This document shows positions 37,108 to 50,495 of a DNA stretch of 64,000 nt, one piece after another. The translations under genes were made by a program, and so were the position numbers. The stretch's first letter is position 1. Each line of letters opens with the position of its first letter. This DNA is from Chamaea fasciata (Eukaryota > Chordata > Aves > Passeriformes > Sylviidae), in contig JARCOQ010000002.1 in NCBI GenBank assembly GCA_029207755.1, positions 58,953,576 to 59,017,575 of the forward strand, read 5' to 3'. The notes below the pieces were generated by a model. It did not search any database and was not told where the DNA came from. It saw only the letters and a program-made list of their open reading frames with translations.

Positions 37108-38070
37108 TTTTAAGGCATAGACTCAGAATAACTCATACTGGAAGGGATCCATAAGGAACACTGATTTCAACTTCCTTCCTTCCTTGCAAAAATACTTAAA
37201 ACTAAATCATATGGCTAAGAGCATCATCCATTCACTCCATGAATTCTGCCAGGCTTGAGACCATGACCACTTCCCTGGGGACCCTGTTCCAGTGACTGAC
37301 CACCCTCTCACTGAAGAGCCTTTTCCTAATGTCCAAGTTGAACTTCGACTGGTGCAGCTTCCTTCCATTTCCTCAAATCCCATTGTTGGTCACCAGAGAG
37401 AGGAGATCAGCATCTCCCCCTCTACAGCCCATCTTGAGGAAGTTTTTGACTGTGATGAGGTCACCCCTTCTCTTCTTTAAGCTGAATAGACCTCTTGTCG
37501 AGAAAAATTTTACAAGAGACAGTATCAAAAGTTTTGGTAAAATAAAACAACACTTTAACTGGCTTCCCTTTATCAACTAGATGGGTCACCTTGTCATGAA
37601 AGGAAATTAAGTTTATTAAGCAGGACTTTTTTTCTCCTTATGAACCCTGGTATAACCAAAGATTGTGCTGTCTTTCAAGTGTTTTTCAGTAAATGTCAGT
37701 AACTGCATAATTTTACCACTGAAGGGAGATTGACAGGCCTGTAATTACCAGAGTCTTCCTTCTTACCCTTCCTGAAGATTGTCATAGCATTTTCCAACCT
37801 CCATTCCATGAAGACATGCAGACTCTGAAGATGATTAAAAAATAACACAGAGAGTCCCTGCAATAAGATCAGCAAGTCCTTTCAGTACCCTAGGATGACT
37901 CCCATGATGCCCCATGTGCATCTAGGTGGAGCAGCAAGTCTCAGTCAAGCTCAAATTCATCTCAGAGTTTATTGTACTCCTAGTCAGTCTTCCAAAATAA
38001 GGTTCCAGGTGGCCCAGTGTCCATCATCAGTGTTAAACATGGAGACTTGCTTGTGAGGCAACAGACCTCA
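37108..38070 (-). mobile_element. CR1 LINE with internal deletion in ORF2
   Basis: A minus-strand CR1. Its 3' end is near 37108 (AGAATAACTCATACTGGAAG). Going upstream in the element come the 3' UTR, then the ORF2 C-terminal block GLFSLKKRRGDL (about 37456-37491). This is followed almost at once by the much earlier RT motif KTFDTVS (about 37514-37535). The whole RT centre between them, including the FADD box, is missing. Further upstream are VTHLVD-like codons, the GNYRPVNL motif (about 37726-37749) and degenerate coding sequence to about 38070. Stops and frameshifts are present throughout. The deletion junction lies at about 37495-37510. Confidence 0.9.
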
Positions 38071-38101
38071 TCAACTGACCTCATCTAAATCAACTGACCT
38101 T

Positions 38102-38131
38102 GATTTAGAGATTTAGGTTTATCTCTAAATC
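38102..38131 (+). repeat. inverted repeat, 11-bp arms
   Basis: GATTTAGAGAT (38102-38112) and ATCTCTAAATC (38121-38131) are exact reverse complements around an 8-bp loop. A direct repeat of ATCAACTGACCT lies just upstream. Confidence 0.85.
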
Positions 38132-39781
38132 TCTTTGTGCTGTTAATATATTTAAATATATGTTATTGAAAGAATTTTTGAAAGAAAATTAGAAAAAAGA
38201 TTGCATTCCATTGTTGTTTCACCAAATAGTAGCTGCAACTATGTACATAAATCAGTCTGAATCTAATGTAGGGATTTATTCTCATAAGAGATTTTGGTGC
38301 AAAAAAATGTCTTTTCAGGTTCTTGCTCAGCAGCAGGTCTAGCAGCAACTGTAAAAAGTTTCTGCCAGTTCAACTGGGTCTGAAACAGAAGTTGTGGTCA
38401 GGCTAGGTGAAATCCCTAAGGGAGTCTGGGCATGGAGAGTGAGACTTGCAAGTGACCCCAAGACCCTGGCTCTGTTACCAAATTGATGGAAACTCTCAGG
38501 AATAATTTTGGCCACTTGACAGTATTCCTTTTTATTTCACCAGGATGGGGAATTTGAGCGAGCAAGGATTGTGGGCTGTTTGCATGTTTAGAAAGCAACA
38601 CTGTTGTTGTATAGTAGCACAAAAACTAGGATTGTCCCACACCAGTCACCTCAGTGCTGGAAAACAGACACAGAAACATTTAACTTATCCGTATGGATAG
38701 AGCAGAGATATGTTAGAACATGTGAAATGGTGGTGGCTGTGCTCTGCACAGGCAATAGTGCTTATTTAGGTGTTGAAAGCAGTTCAGTTGAAACATTGTG
38801 GAGTCAGCTAACACTGAACATGGATTTATCAGACTAAGGTCCTTTATCTCTCTCCTTCCTTTCCCACTAAAACCATCCAGTGCAAAGTAAATACTTCTGA
38901 TTTTGTGGGGGTTTAGCTGTTCCACAACAGTGCTCCTTTCTCTACAGCTGGACTGGATTGACCCTGCAGTCAAGCCTACTATTTAGGAATACTGCTAGGT
39001 TGACAGTGTGGAGGAGATTCATCTTATAGATAAGTCTGGATCCAGAGCAGACACCTTCAATTCCACTGGTAGTTACTAGAAAGGAAATAGAAACTCTAGT
39101 ATGCAAATTCATCTTGTGATAAAGTAATTAGAAAAAATAAGTCAGGAGCATACTGTTCATTAATGTCTCTTTTTTTTCCTCTTTATTTATATAAAAGACA
39201 AGTTGATATATATGTGATGAGTTCACTAGATAAACAACACTATCTAAACATTGGTTAGATGCCTTTAACAGCCTTTTTTTTCTGTTGGCTTATCCTAAGT
39301 CTTTATTTTAAAAAGTAATTCATATTACCTGATGAGTTCCAAATCAACTCTGCAGTGCTGCAATAAATATAATTATTATGATAATTTGCAATCTCCACTA
39401 AAGTTAAAATTCTGTATGATAATGCAGAGAGAGAGGAGGTCACCAGCTGTTTATGCTTCTGAAAACCGGAAGAATTCACTCACTTTCATGCAAAAGAATC
39501 TTCCAAAGTGTTATGAAAATGGAGCTGAAATATATTCTGGGCTGTTTCTCTGCACCAGGAGACCATTATCATGATAATTTAACAGCTGTATCACTCATTT
39601 TTGGTAGTGCAACCTGTAATCATAGTCTGAAGTGATCCCTGAAGCAGTTATAATTTAGATTACAGTTTAAAATAGTATTAGTTCTGAGCTGTTGGATCAC
39701 AGAATGTGGAACACCTCACCAAGTGATGATTGGGATAAGCAGGATTTGCTAAGAAGAAAGACAATATTGTAAATCTACATT

Positions 39782-39827
39782 CTTGAAATATAGTCAATAT
39801 TGACTTGAAATATAGTCAAGATATTGA
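39782..39827 (+). repeat. 22-24-bp tandem duplication
   Basis: CTTGAAATATAGTCAATATT followed by GA is repeated as CTTGAAATATAGTCAAGATA followed by TTGA, so two adjacent copies differ by a 2-bp insertion. Confidence 0.88.
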
Positions 39828-40688
39828 CAAACCTTGTTTCTTGAGTAGGATGGCCCATTTTTGGCAAGGTGTTACCATACAGAATGCTTTCCTGAGGCAT
39901 CTTTCTTCTAGTTTTGTTTAAAATAGGTCCAGTAGACCCCACTGATTTACCTCCAGACTGTGATTTTGAAGGGCAGTCAGTATAACTCAGGAACTGGAGG
40001 AGTGCTGCGAAAAGAAAGTTATATCAATGCGACATCGCAGGTATTACACATGGGGAAAAATAATGTGGCCAAGCAGAGCTGTCAACACTCTTCTGTGTAC
40101 CTTCCACCTCTGCTGTCTCACCAATACTGACAAAGTCTGGGGGACAGTAGGAATGGCTTAGAAACCCATAAGGCTTTCTGTCGCAAGAGATAAAGAGGAA
40201 GAACGTACCTAAGATATTCTCTCTGCTTATTCTTTTGGAGCTGTTTAGGGAAGGAACATTAAATCACATCTCCCAAAATGGTTATTTTGTTTCTACACTG
40301 GCAGTGTTATCAGCAATGTAGGTTTTGGTGCTGCTAGAATGTGACCTGTGCTCCGATTTTAAACAAAACACTCTTTACTTCCTGGGTTTTGCTTTTTCCT
40401 TTCCTTATTGAAATTGCTGCCTAAGCAAATTTTGAAGGTCCATAAAGCCCTGGGACTGGCTAGAGGGACTGGTAGCTGAAATATGACCTAGGCTTAGGTA
40501 AAAAAAGAAAGTCTTAACCATTGTACCTATTCATTGTGATACGCTCCAGGCCAACCATCGTGCAGCATCTTTATCTTAAGATGACACAAGAGGAAAAATA
40601 GATTTTGTTGTTTTTAGACAACAGCTGATGACAAGTACAAAAAAGTACTAATAGTCTGAACTAAATCCCTCTAAGTCCTACAGTTTCC

Positions 40689-40719
40689 AGCTGCCAGATC
40701 CAGCTGGGATCTGGCAGCT
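40689..40719 (+). repeat. perfect hairpin, 13-bp arms and 5-nt loop
   Basis: AGCTGCCAGATCC (40689-40701) and GGATCTGGCAGCT (40707-40719) are exact reverse complements separated by AGCTG. The stem is GC-richer than its surroundings. It is too short for a typical microRNA precursor stem and has no T-run typical of a terminator. Function unknown. Confidence 0.9.
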
Positions 40720-43700
40720 TATGTGCCAAACTCCCATAGATTTTTATGCTTAGCTGGCTTTGTGTCATTTCAAAGGAAAACAAAGAAAAGTCAAAATTAT
40801 TTCATAAAGATTTTGCTATTAGTACATGATATTAGTGTCTTGCCCATTTAGGGAAAGCATCCATTTTGTAATTTCTACTGAAAAGTAGCTCAAGCCTATC
40901 TCTTCTGAATTCAGGAAAAAGCTGTTTTGTGTATCATATTATCAGCAAAGTAGTGGCAAGTAGCCCAATTTTATTTCATTTTCCAGACTTTTTTCAAATT
41001 GATTACAGAAGAAATATTTTGGAGCTTGAAATGACTGCAGCAAAGCTTGACATGGTGATAATAGTTCACATTTGTGCTAGTTGTTCCCTAATCGGGCCCT
41101 AAGCCATATTATTTGCATTTTGTCTTTGCTTTCAACTATCCTTCTCATGTTCTTGTCAAAGCTATTACACTTGCTGCTGCAAAGAAAGTAGGCTATCTGT
41201 ATTCCCAACATTCTGGGACTGAACAAAACAGCAAACATTTCTGCACAAAGCTTCTTTGAGTTATTTAATTTACTTTCTAATAAAAGGAAAGATGACATTG
41301 AGCACTCAACAAAGAACAAAAATTATTTCTTAAAACATGAAATACGAATGATAATTCAATCATTAGGAGAAATTTTAACACATTCAGGAAAATTTCATTA
41401 AGTCATCTTCACTGTATATTGTGAACTAATGACTGTAGTAGTGGGGTACAAGTGTTACATTTGATTTTGGTATTGGTTTTCGTTTGCAGGCTGACAAAAA
41501 GTCTACTTAAAAATGTAGATGCTAACCTCTCTTATTCTTTCATTTTATTAATAATAATTAGAGAAATCCCTTGTCTCAGGAACAAATGACAAGTTTTCAG
41601 TGGGAGTAAAACAGAATAAAGCTTCTATTCCCTCTCTACCAACCACTTTTTTCCTCCCATTTTATATGCATATTTTAATAATCCACAACTTCCTTTTAAT
41701 AAAGACGATATCATATTGAAAGAGAGGAAGTTAAAACCACGAGTGGCAACTAACAAATGCCATGAGGGTCTGGCTTTTGATGTCCTTCAAATGCAAATTT
41801 TTATAAACATATTCACACTTGGTGTAATTTAATGCAAAAAAATAATGTAGCTGCAGCTTTTAGTCAGCTGGAAGCCTGAGGATGAGCAGTTTGTTTTTAC
41901 AGGAGAATAAAGGGACCAGATATATCACACTATGGCATATTCCAATAGATAAGCTTGGATGTGGCCTCCACTTTTGTAGTTACGTGCAAATGAGTAATAG
42001 AGTCATAAGGTGAAAAGTTCAAATATTCTACTAACATTTTTGTGTTGATCACGTAAAGGTGCAATCTTTGGAGAGTCTCTTACCACATCACTTAACAGAA
42101 TTAATAGGAAGCAATAGCAATGTCTGCATTAAAAAAATTACCTCTCAACATAATTTCAACTTCAGTGGTCAGAAGTTACACAGATTACATTTCACGCACA
42201 TAGGCTGAATTATCTGAAAAATTTCTCTCCTGACAGATACTACTACATGAAATAGGTGACTCATGACCTTCACTGGTGTTAATTTGGATCAGTCCTTTCA
42301 CAGAAACATGAGGGAAGAAAATCTGGTGAGCGGGGAATTGTATTATGTTACATTTCAACATCTACAATCTAATTTGAGATGCATGATATGGTTTCAAAAC
42401 ACTTTTATACACATAAATTCTTGTTCTGTGGAGAGAGTTAGTCAATAAAAATAAAACAGGTCCCACCTGTTGCCGACTGAATTAACAGAGGATTGTCCTT
42501 GCTAGCATTTCTTTTTTATTAGGTAGAATTAGAGATAGACTTCCTTGCAATAGACAATTCCCTGTAACATTCAGATGTACATTGATGTCTCCGTATATTG
42601 AATTGCAGGAAAAGCAACAAGTAGAGGTGATCAATCCCCACTCATACAACAGGTGTGTCTTCTATGTACTTCTGATTGCGCCACTAATGCACCATAAAAC
42701 ACTTGTACTCTAAAATTTCTAGGAAACGTTTCTGATCTTTCAGTCCAAAATAATTCTGTCTCGCTTTTTTGGAGGTGTGACTTCTCTAGACCAGCAAAAC
42801 CATTGTTCTGACAAGTGCCCTGAGCTTTGCCATTGTTGTGCAAATTGCTCACCTCCCATAGCATTTATTTAGTCAATGGATACTGTGAGTCAACAGCAAA
42901 AATTAAGGTTTGCAGTGGGTGATGAGGCCATGAGAATTTTTTTTTATCAGGAAGATTTAGAAGCTGAGTTGCAGGTGAGATGTAGCTGATTGCCTTAAAC
43001 AAGGGAAGGTGTCAGTTTGTGAACGAGAACTGGCTATCCAGGCAAATAAAATGCAGGAGGGAGTGGCATTTGTAAGCTTCATCATCCTCTGTGTTTTGGG
43101 ATTTCAGAGCCTCTGTATCTTGAAAAATATGCCCTTCTTTCTGCCCTTCCATGCAAACTGATAAGCAGGAAGTTTTTTGAATCCCCCTTGTCCCACCTAG
43201 AATGACTAATTGTCATTTCTGATGATAATATGATTTTTATTTCTGCAGTTGTGAGTCCCATGGGTGAAGCACTTCATGACCTGAAATATATATAGTAATT
43301 TTAAACTACACTATTGTAAAATTATACATAGAAATCTTATAAATATTTCAGTTGTTTTAAATAAAAGGACCAGGGCAGTGATATCAGATGTCAGTACCAT
43401 GTTATTTTAAACTCAGCAGTTTCTCTGGTGACATAATAAGTTAAACACATTTTAAATAAGAGTGGTCTTCATGCTTATGGTTAGTACTGATCCAGAAAGC
43501 ATAGAATAAGTGTTTTAAATAATCTCCCTACTGAAAATCAATAATTTGTTCAGTTATTATGATCACAGTATGTGACATAAAAATAGAATACCATTTGCAT
43601 TGAATTTTCTACAAGGACTCTTTAGGGAGTCACAAAAAGCACAGAACTGTTTTCTCCCTACATGTTTGGTGAGCAACATGAAAGCTGTAAGTATTTCAAA

Positions 43701-46700
43701 ACCAAGTCCATTTGCCAGTTGCATGTGTTTTATATTTATTTTTATTATGATGGTGTAGGAAACAGGGTATGTTAGGCAGTAAGTGCAGGATGTGGAAATA
43801 AGCAAGCAGAAACTCTGTAACTGGGATGATTAAACTGTAATTGCTACTTTTTCAATCTTTAGGATAATATTTTGATCCTATTTAATTATTTAAATTTCTA
43901 CAAAAAGTGCTATATGGGATTATTGTCATTCTTTAAGAAGTCCATTTAGGGCCTATATTTAAGAATATAGAGGAGAGGCCATCCCTGAAAAAGCTTTTTT
44001 TTAATTTTGCTTTTTGGATTGTATTTGACCCCTTCAAATGCAGGATGATATTTTGAATAAAACCAAAAATTAGATATAGCTTGATTTTGCTCAGAAGGAA
44101 CTAATTTAAAAGATTGGATTAATTTTGGATCAGAATTTTTGTTGTCAAAGCAGATGTTAATAGCAAAACAAATTCTATCTTTTATCAAATTACAGAGGTA
44201 GCTTCAATTATTTTTGACAACTTCCAGAAGAGCATGTTTTTTAAAAGGACCATATTACAAAAACACTTTTGTTCCTTCACTGCATCCTTTCTACACTCCA
44301 CTGCTGAAAACAGGCTGAACTTCTTCTACAATCCTGGCTATAGGGGACACTCAACTTCTGATTGAAAAAACATATCACTGTATTCCCAAGGCACTGTCTT
44401 GTAGTTAACAGAGGCTTTCAGGAGTGGTTTCCATACAGAAACATTTTGCTGTTTCAAAGGAAGTTGTTTCAATTTGGGGAATAAATTTATTCCCAGAATA
44501 ACTTGAGTAACATGAATGCAGAAGTGAATTCTCCAAAATATGTTGTATACACTTAGCTGCTTCATAGCCTTTCCGCATTATCAAATGTATAATTAATTAA
44601 ATTTAAAAAGTTAGTGAATTGTTATTTTTTAAAATGTATTTTCACCCTGATTATCCACTGTCTCAGACTTTGGTTACTCATGCACAGACTGTTCTCAAAT
44701 TTTGACCAACCAAGCGATGAAATTATTTTTCACCCACTTTGCAGATATGTAAATAAATTTAGAGTGGAAGAAAAACTAGATCTTACTGTGAAATATCCTT
44801 TCAATTGAGAAGGAAGGCAAATAAACGAAAAGACAAGCTGTCTATGCAAAAAAACTCCAAACAGTACCAACCTAAACAAAATAAAAAATATTAGAAAAAA
44901 AACCTGAAACAAAGAAAGGGTAAAGAATAATTTTACATCAGTATTTCACATAAAAAATTATATTTGTAGAATAAAAATGTCAATTAGAGTTTATTTTTTT
45001 CCCAATCTCTGAAAGGAAATGCTCACTTTGACAAAAATCACTGGTGTTTCTTCCAATATTGACAGATATTTTTTACGTACTGTCTCTGTATACTTGAGGA
45101 ACTTCATGTAACAGCCTGAGTTTTCAATCTCACTGCAGAATTTGTCCTTTCCAGAAGCCTTCTCTAAGAATTGTTATAAAGAATGACATCTCTAATGGCT
45201 CTTGCTCTGGCTATGAGGAAGAGCCATATAACCTTTTTATATTTATTCACTTTTTCCTACAGCAGTACAGATTTCAGAAAGCTTCAGAAGTGACTAGTGA
45301 TTTGGGAAACTTAATTTCTTTTTAAGAGTTCCATATAAAGCATTTGTGGAGACAAAGAACACTGAGTCTTAATTCTTGTGAAAACAGATTATGATGAAGG
45401 AGTTTTTATGGGAAAGTTATGATAAGTTAACACTTTGCTAAGTAGAAACTCCTTCACCAAAACTGCACAATCCTCCATCATCTCATGAAGAGGATAAATA
45501 GGAGAGGCTTAACAATATCTCATCTGGAATCAGCTCAGTATTTTACTACCCAGTCTGTCCGGAACCAAAGAAAATCTAATGCAACCCCCAGACATGTAGA
45601 ATGTATTAGGGATGGAATAAGAAGCCTTATCTGCAGTTCCTGGCTTCTGTTGGATTATTTTTTACACATCTTTTGCATTTAGGGATGATTATGGCACACG
45701 TGGTCAATAAGATCACAAAGTCTTTTTAGACTATAATACTTCAAGGTGCAAAATAGTTGGTTAAATATGGAGAGAAAAAACAATCTGGATTATGGTTTAT
45801 GGAGATTTAAATAAAATTTTGTTGCACACTTGAATGTATTTTTTAACATTTACTGAAAAAAAATGTATAATGGAAAACCTCAAACTCAAAGATCAGGTCT
45901 ACCACAGCAGCAATTTTTCTCAATTTCCTCCATGGTGATCACAGGAGACACTTTAGAGCTATTATGATTTTGGTTGAAGTGTATGGGACACTGCTATTTA
46001 ATTTCCATGAGATCTTAATATAACTGTTATGATTCCTCCATCAAATTCATTAACATATATTCTATGGTTGTCATGGTGTATTGCACCAATAAATACTACC
46101 AAGGAAATTCTTCATGCACAGTTCATTGACATAATAGGCTATAATGGGGTTTTTTAAGTGTTGCTATGGTCTACTGTATTAATGCCTGCTGAAGGAGACT
46201 TTAAAGCACTCATCCAGCCACACAGGGCAACTACACATAATAAAAATCTTTATGAAGTTTTTAGAAATAAGCAATTATTCTGCACTCCACTGTTCATTTT
46301 ATTTATAAGTGTCAAAATCATTAGCATACACAAGGGACAGATGTGGTATTCAAATTTTCCCTTAAAGATTGAAATGACTTAACTTTCGCAGGCTTCAAGA
46401 ACCTTCAAGAAAGTCGAGGGGTTTTATGTTGTCTTTCATTTTTCCTAGTGTCAAAGAGCAAAAACACAAAGGAAAAACTTTACAGTCACTCAATGATCTC
46501 ATGCTTCTTTATCTTGATCTCAATATCTTTCCTACATTTTGTAAGAAAAGTTACCACTGCCTTATTTTCCTGTCTGAAAGCTATGCCTGTAATTTGAAAC
46601 TCTTGTCTAAATATTCTCTCTATGAAATGAATAGAGACTAGTACCTCCAGCAACACTATGGGGGAACATCCATAAACTAAGAACCTAAAATGAGTGTGAA

Positions 46701-47057
46701 GAACGACTCACTGAAGAATTTAGCCTAGCTTCCTAGCAAATAGCTGCCACAGGAAATTTATTTCAGTCCTTATGAAGAAAATAAAGACATTGTATTTTCA
46801 GAATTTCAGCTATCTAGATGAAAAGGGATTATATTAGGAAAACAAAACAGAACATTTTTATACTAAATAGGATGTAGTACTGAATAACTACCACTTTCTT
46901 ACATGAGTACCAACATACTCAACAGGAAGTTCAAGAAACCATGCAGCTATGATTTATATATTAATTTTTCTTGAGGTCTGTGAGGAAAGTTTAACTACAC
47001 TCTAGAGATGTACTATAGTGCATTCTAGATAATCAGAAAACTCTTTTCTCTCTGTTC

Positions 47058-47077
47058 TTTTTTTTTTTTTTTTTTCT
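47058..47077. repeat. T20 homopolymer in a pyrimidine tract
   Basis: Twenty T residues, followed by CTTTTTTTTCTTTTT, making a pyrimidine tract of about 50 bp. Confidence 0.9.
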
Positions 47078-47367
47078 TTTTTTTCTTTTTATGTTGTGGT
47101 GTTTTGACTTTGGCTAGTATCCAGATGCCATCAAACCATTCTATCACTCCCCCTCCATCAACATGACAGAAGAAGAAAATACGATGAAGAACTCACAGAT
47201 CTTGGATTTAGATAAGAACAGGAAGATCACTCAGTATTTACTGTCACAGCAAAAACAGAAGCAAGTCAGGGAAATGAATTTAATTTGCTTCCAATTAATC
47301 AAAGGAGGATAATAAGAAAAAATAGTGAGTCTAAAAACATTTTCTCCCCATATCTCTGTTTTTTCAC

Positions 47368-47530
47368 AGGCTCATCATCAATCGTGACTCTTCTACCTTC
47401 TCACTCTGGGCAATACAGAGTGGTGAATGGGGTTTGTGGTCAGTCGATGTCTTTGTTTCTACTCCTCCTTCCCCCACATGCTCTTTCCCTGCTCCAGCTT
47501 AGGGTCCTTCCCACAGGATACAATCTTCAT
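47368..47530 (-). mobile_element. avian endogenous retrovirus LTR fragment
   Basis: GTGAATGGGGTTTGTGGTCA, TCCTCCTTCCCCCACATGCT, CCCTGCTCCAGCTTAGGGTC and CTTCATGAATTTCTT match, in order, part of the avian ERV LTR family that also seems present at 54212-54929 in the same orientation. Only about 160 bp remain. It runs directly into the CR1 fragment that follows. Confidence 0.6.
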
Positions 47531-48290
47531 GAATTTCTTTTCCTTCTGTATTAAGGTCCTCAATCAAGCGGATCAAGAGAAGGCAGTGGATGTACTTTTA
47601 CAGGATTTTAGTAAGGCTTTTAAAACTGTCTCTCACAGCAGTCTTCCGCACAACTTGTCCAGCTGTGGGATGAGCAGGTTCATGATATGCTGGGTGAAGA
47701 ACTGGCTGAAGGGCAGAGCTCAAACGGTTGTAGAGTCTGGAGCTACATCTGTCTGGGGATTTATCATCAGTGGTATTCCTCACGGTTCAATTCTAGGGCC
47801 TGTCCTGCTCAATATATTTACCAACAGTCTGGATGCAGAAGTTGAATGCACCACTGGCAGTTTTGCTGATGATACCAAATGGTAGCTGCTCTTGATCCTC
47901 CCGGAGAGGAGCATCTTGCAGAGGTTTCCAGACAGATTGGAGTAGTGGCCTATAAAACATGGGATTAATTTAAAAAGATAAAGTGCCAGATTCTGCACCC
48001 AGTTTGGAGTAATGCTGGACACAAGCTCAAGGAAGAAAGCACCCTACAGGAAAGGGTCTGGAGGTGCTGGTGAACAGTACACTCAATATGAGTCAGCCTT
48101 GTCAGCCAAGAGGGAAAACCAGACACAGCATCACCAGACTGTCAGAGTTGATTTTCTTGCTGTGCTCAGCATTGGTGCAGCCTCAGCATAAATACTGTGT
48201 GCAACTCCAGAACCCACAATTAAAAAAGGATGTAAAAGTCCCTGAAAAAAACTTCAATCTACTACTAAAGCCTTCTTTAGAGAAACATGA
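47531..48290 (+). mobile_element. CR1 LINE, reverse-transcriptase fragment
   Basis: The plus strand encodes a decayed CR1 RT. One frame runs through KAVDVLLQDFSKAF (DFSKAF at about 47604-47621), WVKNWLKGRAQTVV, GSILGPVLLNIF and the catalytic FADD box (47862-47873), then hits a TAG (47883-47885) just after it. Beyond the stop, AKCRILH-type and LNMSQP-containing sequence continues in other frames, reaching SALVQPQHKYCVQLQ (near 48200). In a live element this enzyme primes cDNA synthesis at the target site. Here frameshifts and stops make it inactive. It is truncated at both ends, and the 3' UTR is missing. Confidence 0.9.
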
Positions 48291-50456
48291 ATTTCCACTT
48301 TTTCAGTGTTCAGTCCAGTTAGAAACCAAGACAAAGCCGTATGGGTGTTTTAAAGCAAGTAAATATACCATATGTTGGTGCAACAATACCCATAGAAAAA
48401 ATCCATAATGTAGACAAGCCTTTTGACAATATTCTTTTCTTAACATTTGCCCATAATGACAGCATTCTAAACAAGACCTGTGGCTCAATAACTAGACCAA
48501 CAGGGAGTGGTGATAGTTGTGTACTTAAGTCAATATTCCAGCTCCTGATCAAGATTATCTTCACACAAAATTACAATTATTGTTATTATCTTAAATCCAG
48601 CAGTCAGTATATATACGCACAGCAGACCCCGACTAATTCAGAGTTTAGAAAAAAAGTTTTAGCAAGTGAAATGAAATATTCTATCTCTAATAGAAATACA
48701 GTTTGAGGAACATCTTTTTCTGTCAAATGAATATAAAAAGAAGCAACAGTAATTTTTAAATATGCAATATAAAATAAATAGGAGAGTTATATGCTATAAA
48801 TCATGACTTATAATTACAGTTTATACATAGTATATTGTTTAGTGTGATTATAGTAGATTACAATAATGTGATTATATTTTAATAGCATTTTTAGTATAAT
48901 TTATATATAAATCTCTGCATATATAAGATAAAATTTCATTTGAAATTTCAGCTGACAGCATAAGGAAATTCCCTCTCTTTCCCCATAGTAATCTTTTCCC
49001 ATAAACAAAGAACTCTTCAGTAAATTCAACCACAGAATAAAACAAAAAGACTAAGCAAAAGACTAACCACATAAATCCTGTATACAGAACACTGAGGTGA
49101 AACAGAGATTGTTCAGAGTTTATTGGCCAGACTCTGGAAAGTGAAATGCAAAAGCATCATTTGGAAACTCCTATAACTGAGAAGTAGGATTCTTTTGCTG
49201 AAACTGAGCTCTACGCTGATAGGTTAACATGCTACAGTTTCCAAATTAGTTAAAAGCTTTTTTAGATATGTTGACATATTAGAGTACTAAGAGTAGCATT
49301 AATGATCCAGAGAACTTCCTACTTTTTGTCTTGTTCTGCCTGAAAAATATTTCAGTCTCTTTTCCATTCTTTTGCATAAGTCTGTTATACATCTAACTTG
49401 CTTGAGTCAGAAGTAAATTGATCTGCACATAGTAGGTGATGTGGAGAAGTTGACACATCACTAATATTTGCATGCATTTATTCTTTGTGCTGAGGAAACA
49501 GGCAGCTGTTCACATTGAATTTTTCACCCTCCTTATGTAGGCCGAGGAGGAGCAGCTGCTACGTCTCAGTCTCTGAAAATGAGAACCATTATGATCGTTA
49601 TCTCCTATCTGAAAATTCAAGGCTGTCAGGAGAATCAGTAAGACCTCTGTAGCAAATGATCTAAAGCGGAACACACATTACTCAGTGATACATATGCCAA
49701 CACACCTTCAAACAAGAGGTTTCTTACCTCAGCAAGTGCTTTGTCGATAAATCACATTTAGTTTGCTTTCACTCAGATCAGGCTCTAATGCCCATATCAC
49801 AGATGCATTGAAGCTCTGGAATCTTAACTTGAATGAAAATGTAAACATAGACCCTGAAAAAGCTCAAGAAGGGAGATAACATATGTAATGTCCAGTCTTC
49901 TACAATTTGCCTCAAAGCTGCATATGGGATGCTCATTGAGAGAGACAGTTGTTATTTACTTGACAGCATTTTCTGTTCTTTTGCCCAGCAGTATTCATTA
50001 GTCTAAGTAAGATTTCATTAAGAGAGGTTTTCATGTGAAACAAAAGGTGAAACAAGAGAAGTTGAGCCATGAACAATCATTATTTAGAGCTGAAAATTAT
50101 TTGGAGGAGTACTTTCTGGTCTTCCTTTCAAAATCAAGTAAAAGATACAAATTTTATTAATCTATATTTTAGGTTCTGAACTAGGTAAGCATGCCAGAAA
50201 GAATCTGGAGAAGATGAATTTTATAACTCTGATCTTTGTTTGAATGTGCTGTGAAAGTCGCACAGAAGACACATATCCTTATCGGGTTTTACTTCTCCCC
50301 TCTGTTTCTCTCTCCAACATCTAAACACAGAGCTGGTGGCAAGCCTGTCTTGGATGTACTGCTCACTACCTCAGAAAATAAGTCCCTTTGGTAGACTGTT
50401 TAAAAGTCTTAATTTTGTTTCAGTATGGAATTAAACTTATACTTGGAGACCTTAAA

Positions 50457-50460
<4 letters not shown>

Positions 50461-50493
<33 letters not shown>
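50461..50493. repeat. TA dinucleotide microsatellite
   Basis: About 16 uninterrupted TA units. Likely polymorphic and able to unwind or form cruciforms. Confidence 0.92.

Positions 50494-50495
<2 letters not shown>

Larger units (their letters stand above)
38071..47367. other. AT-rich non-coding DNA, no gene recognised
   Basis: Nine kilobases with no gene or named transposon that I can support. It holds a short hairpin (38102-38131), a 22-24-bp tandem duplication (39782-39827), a perfect 13-bp hairpin (40689-40719) and a T20 run (47058-47077). Confidence 0.55.

Noticed and set aside
47427..47885. 152-codon plus-strand frame as a gene
   Set aside because: The first third is an LTR fragment and the rest is CR1 RT with a stop just after the FADD box. 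It is a retroelement mosaic.
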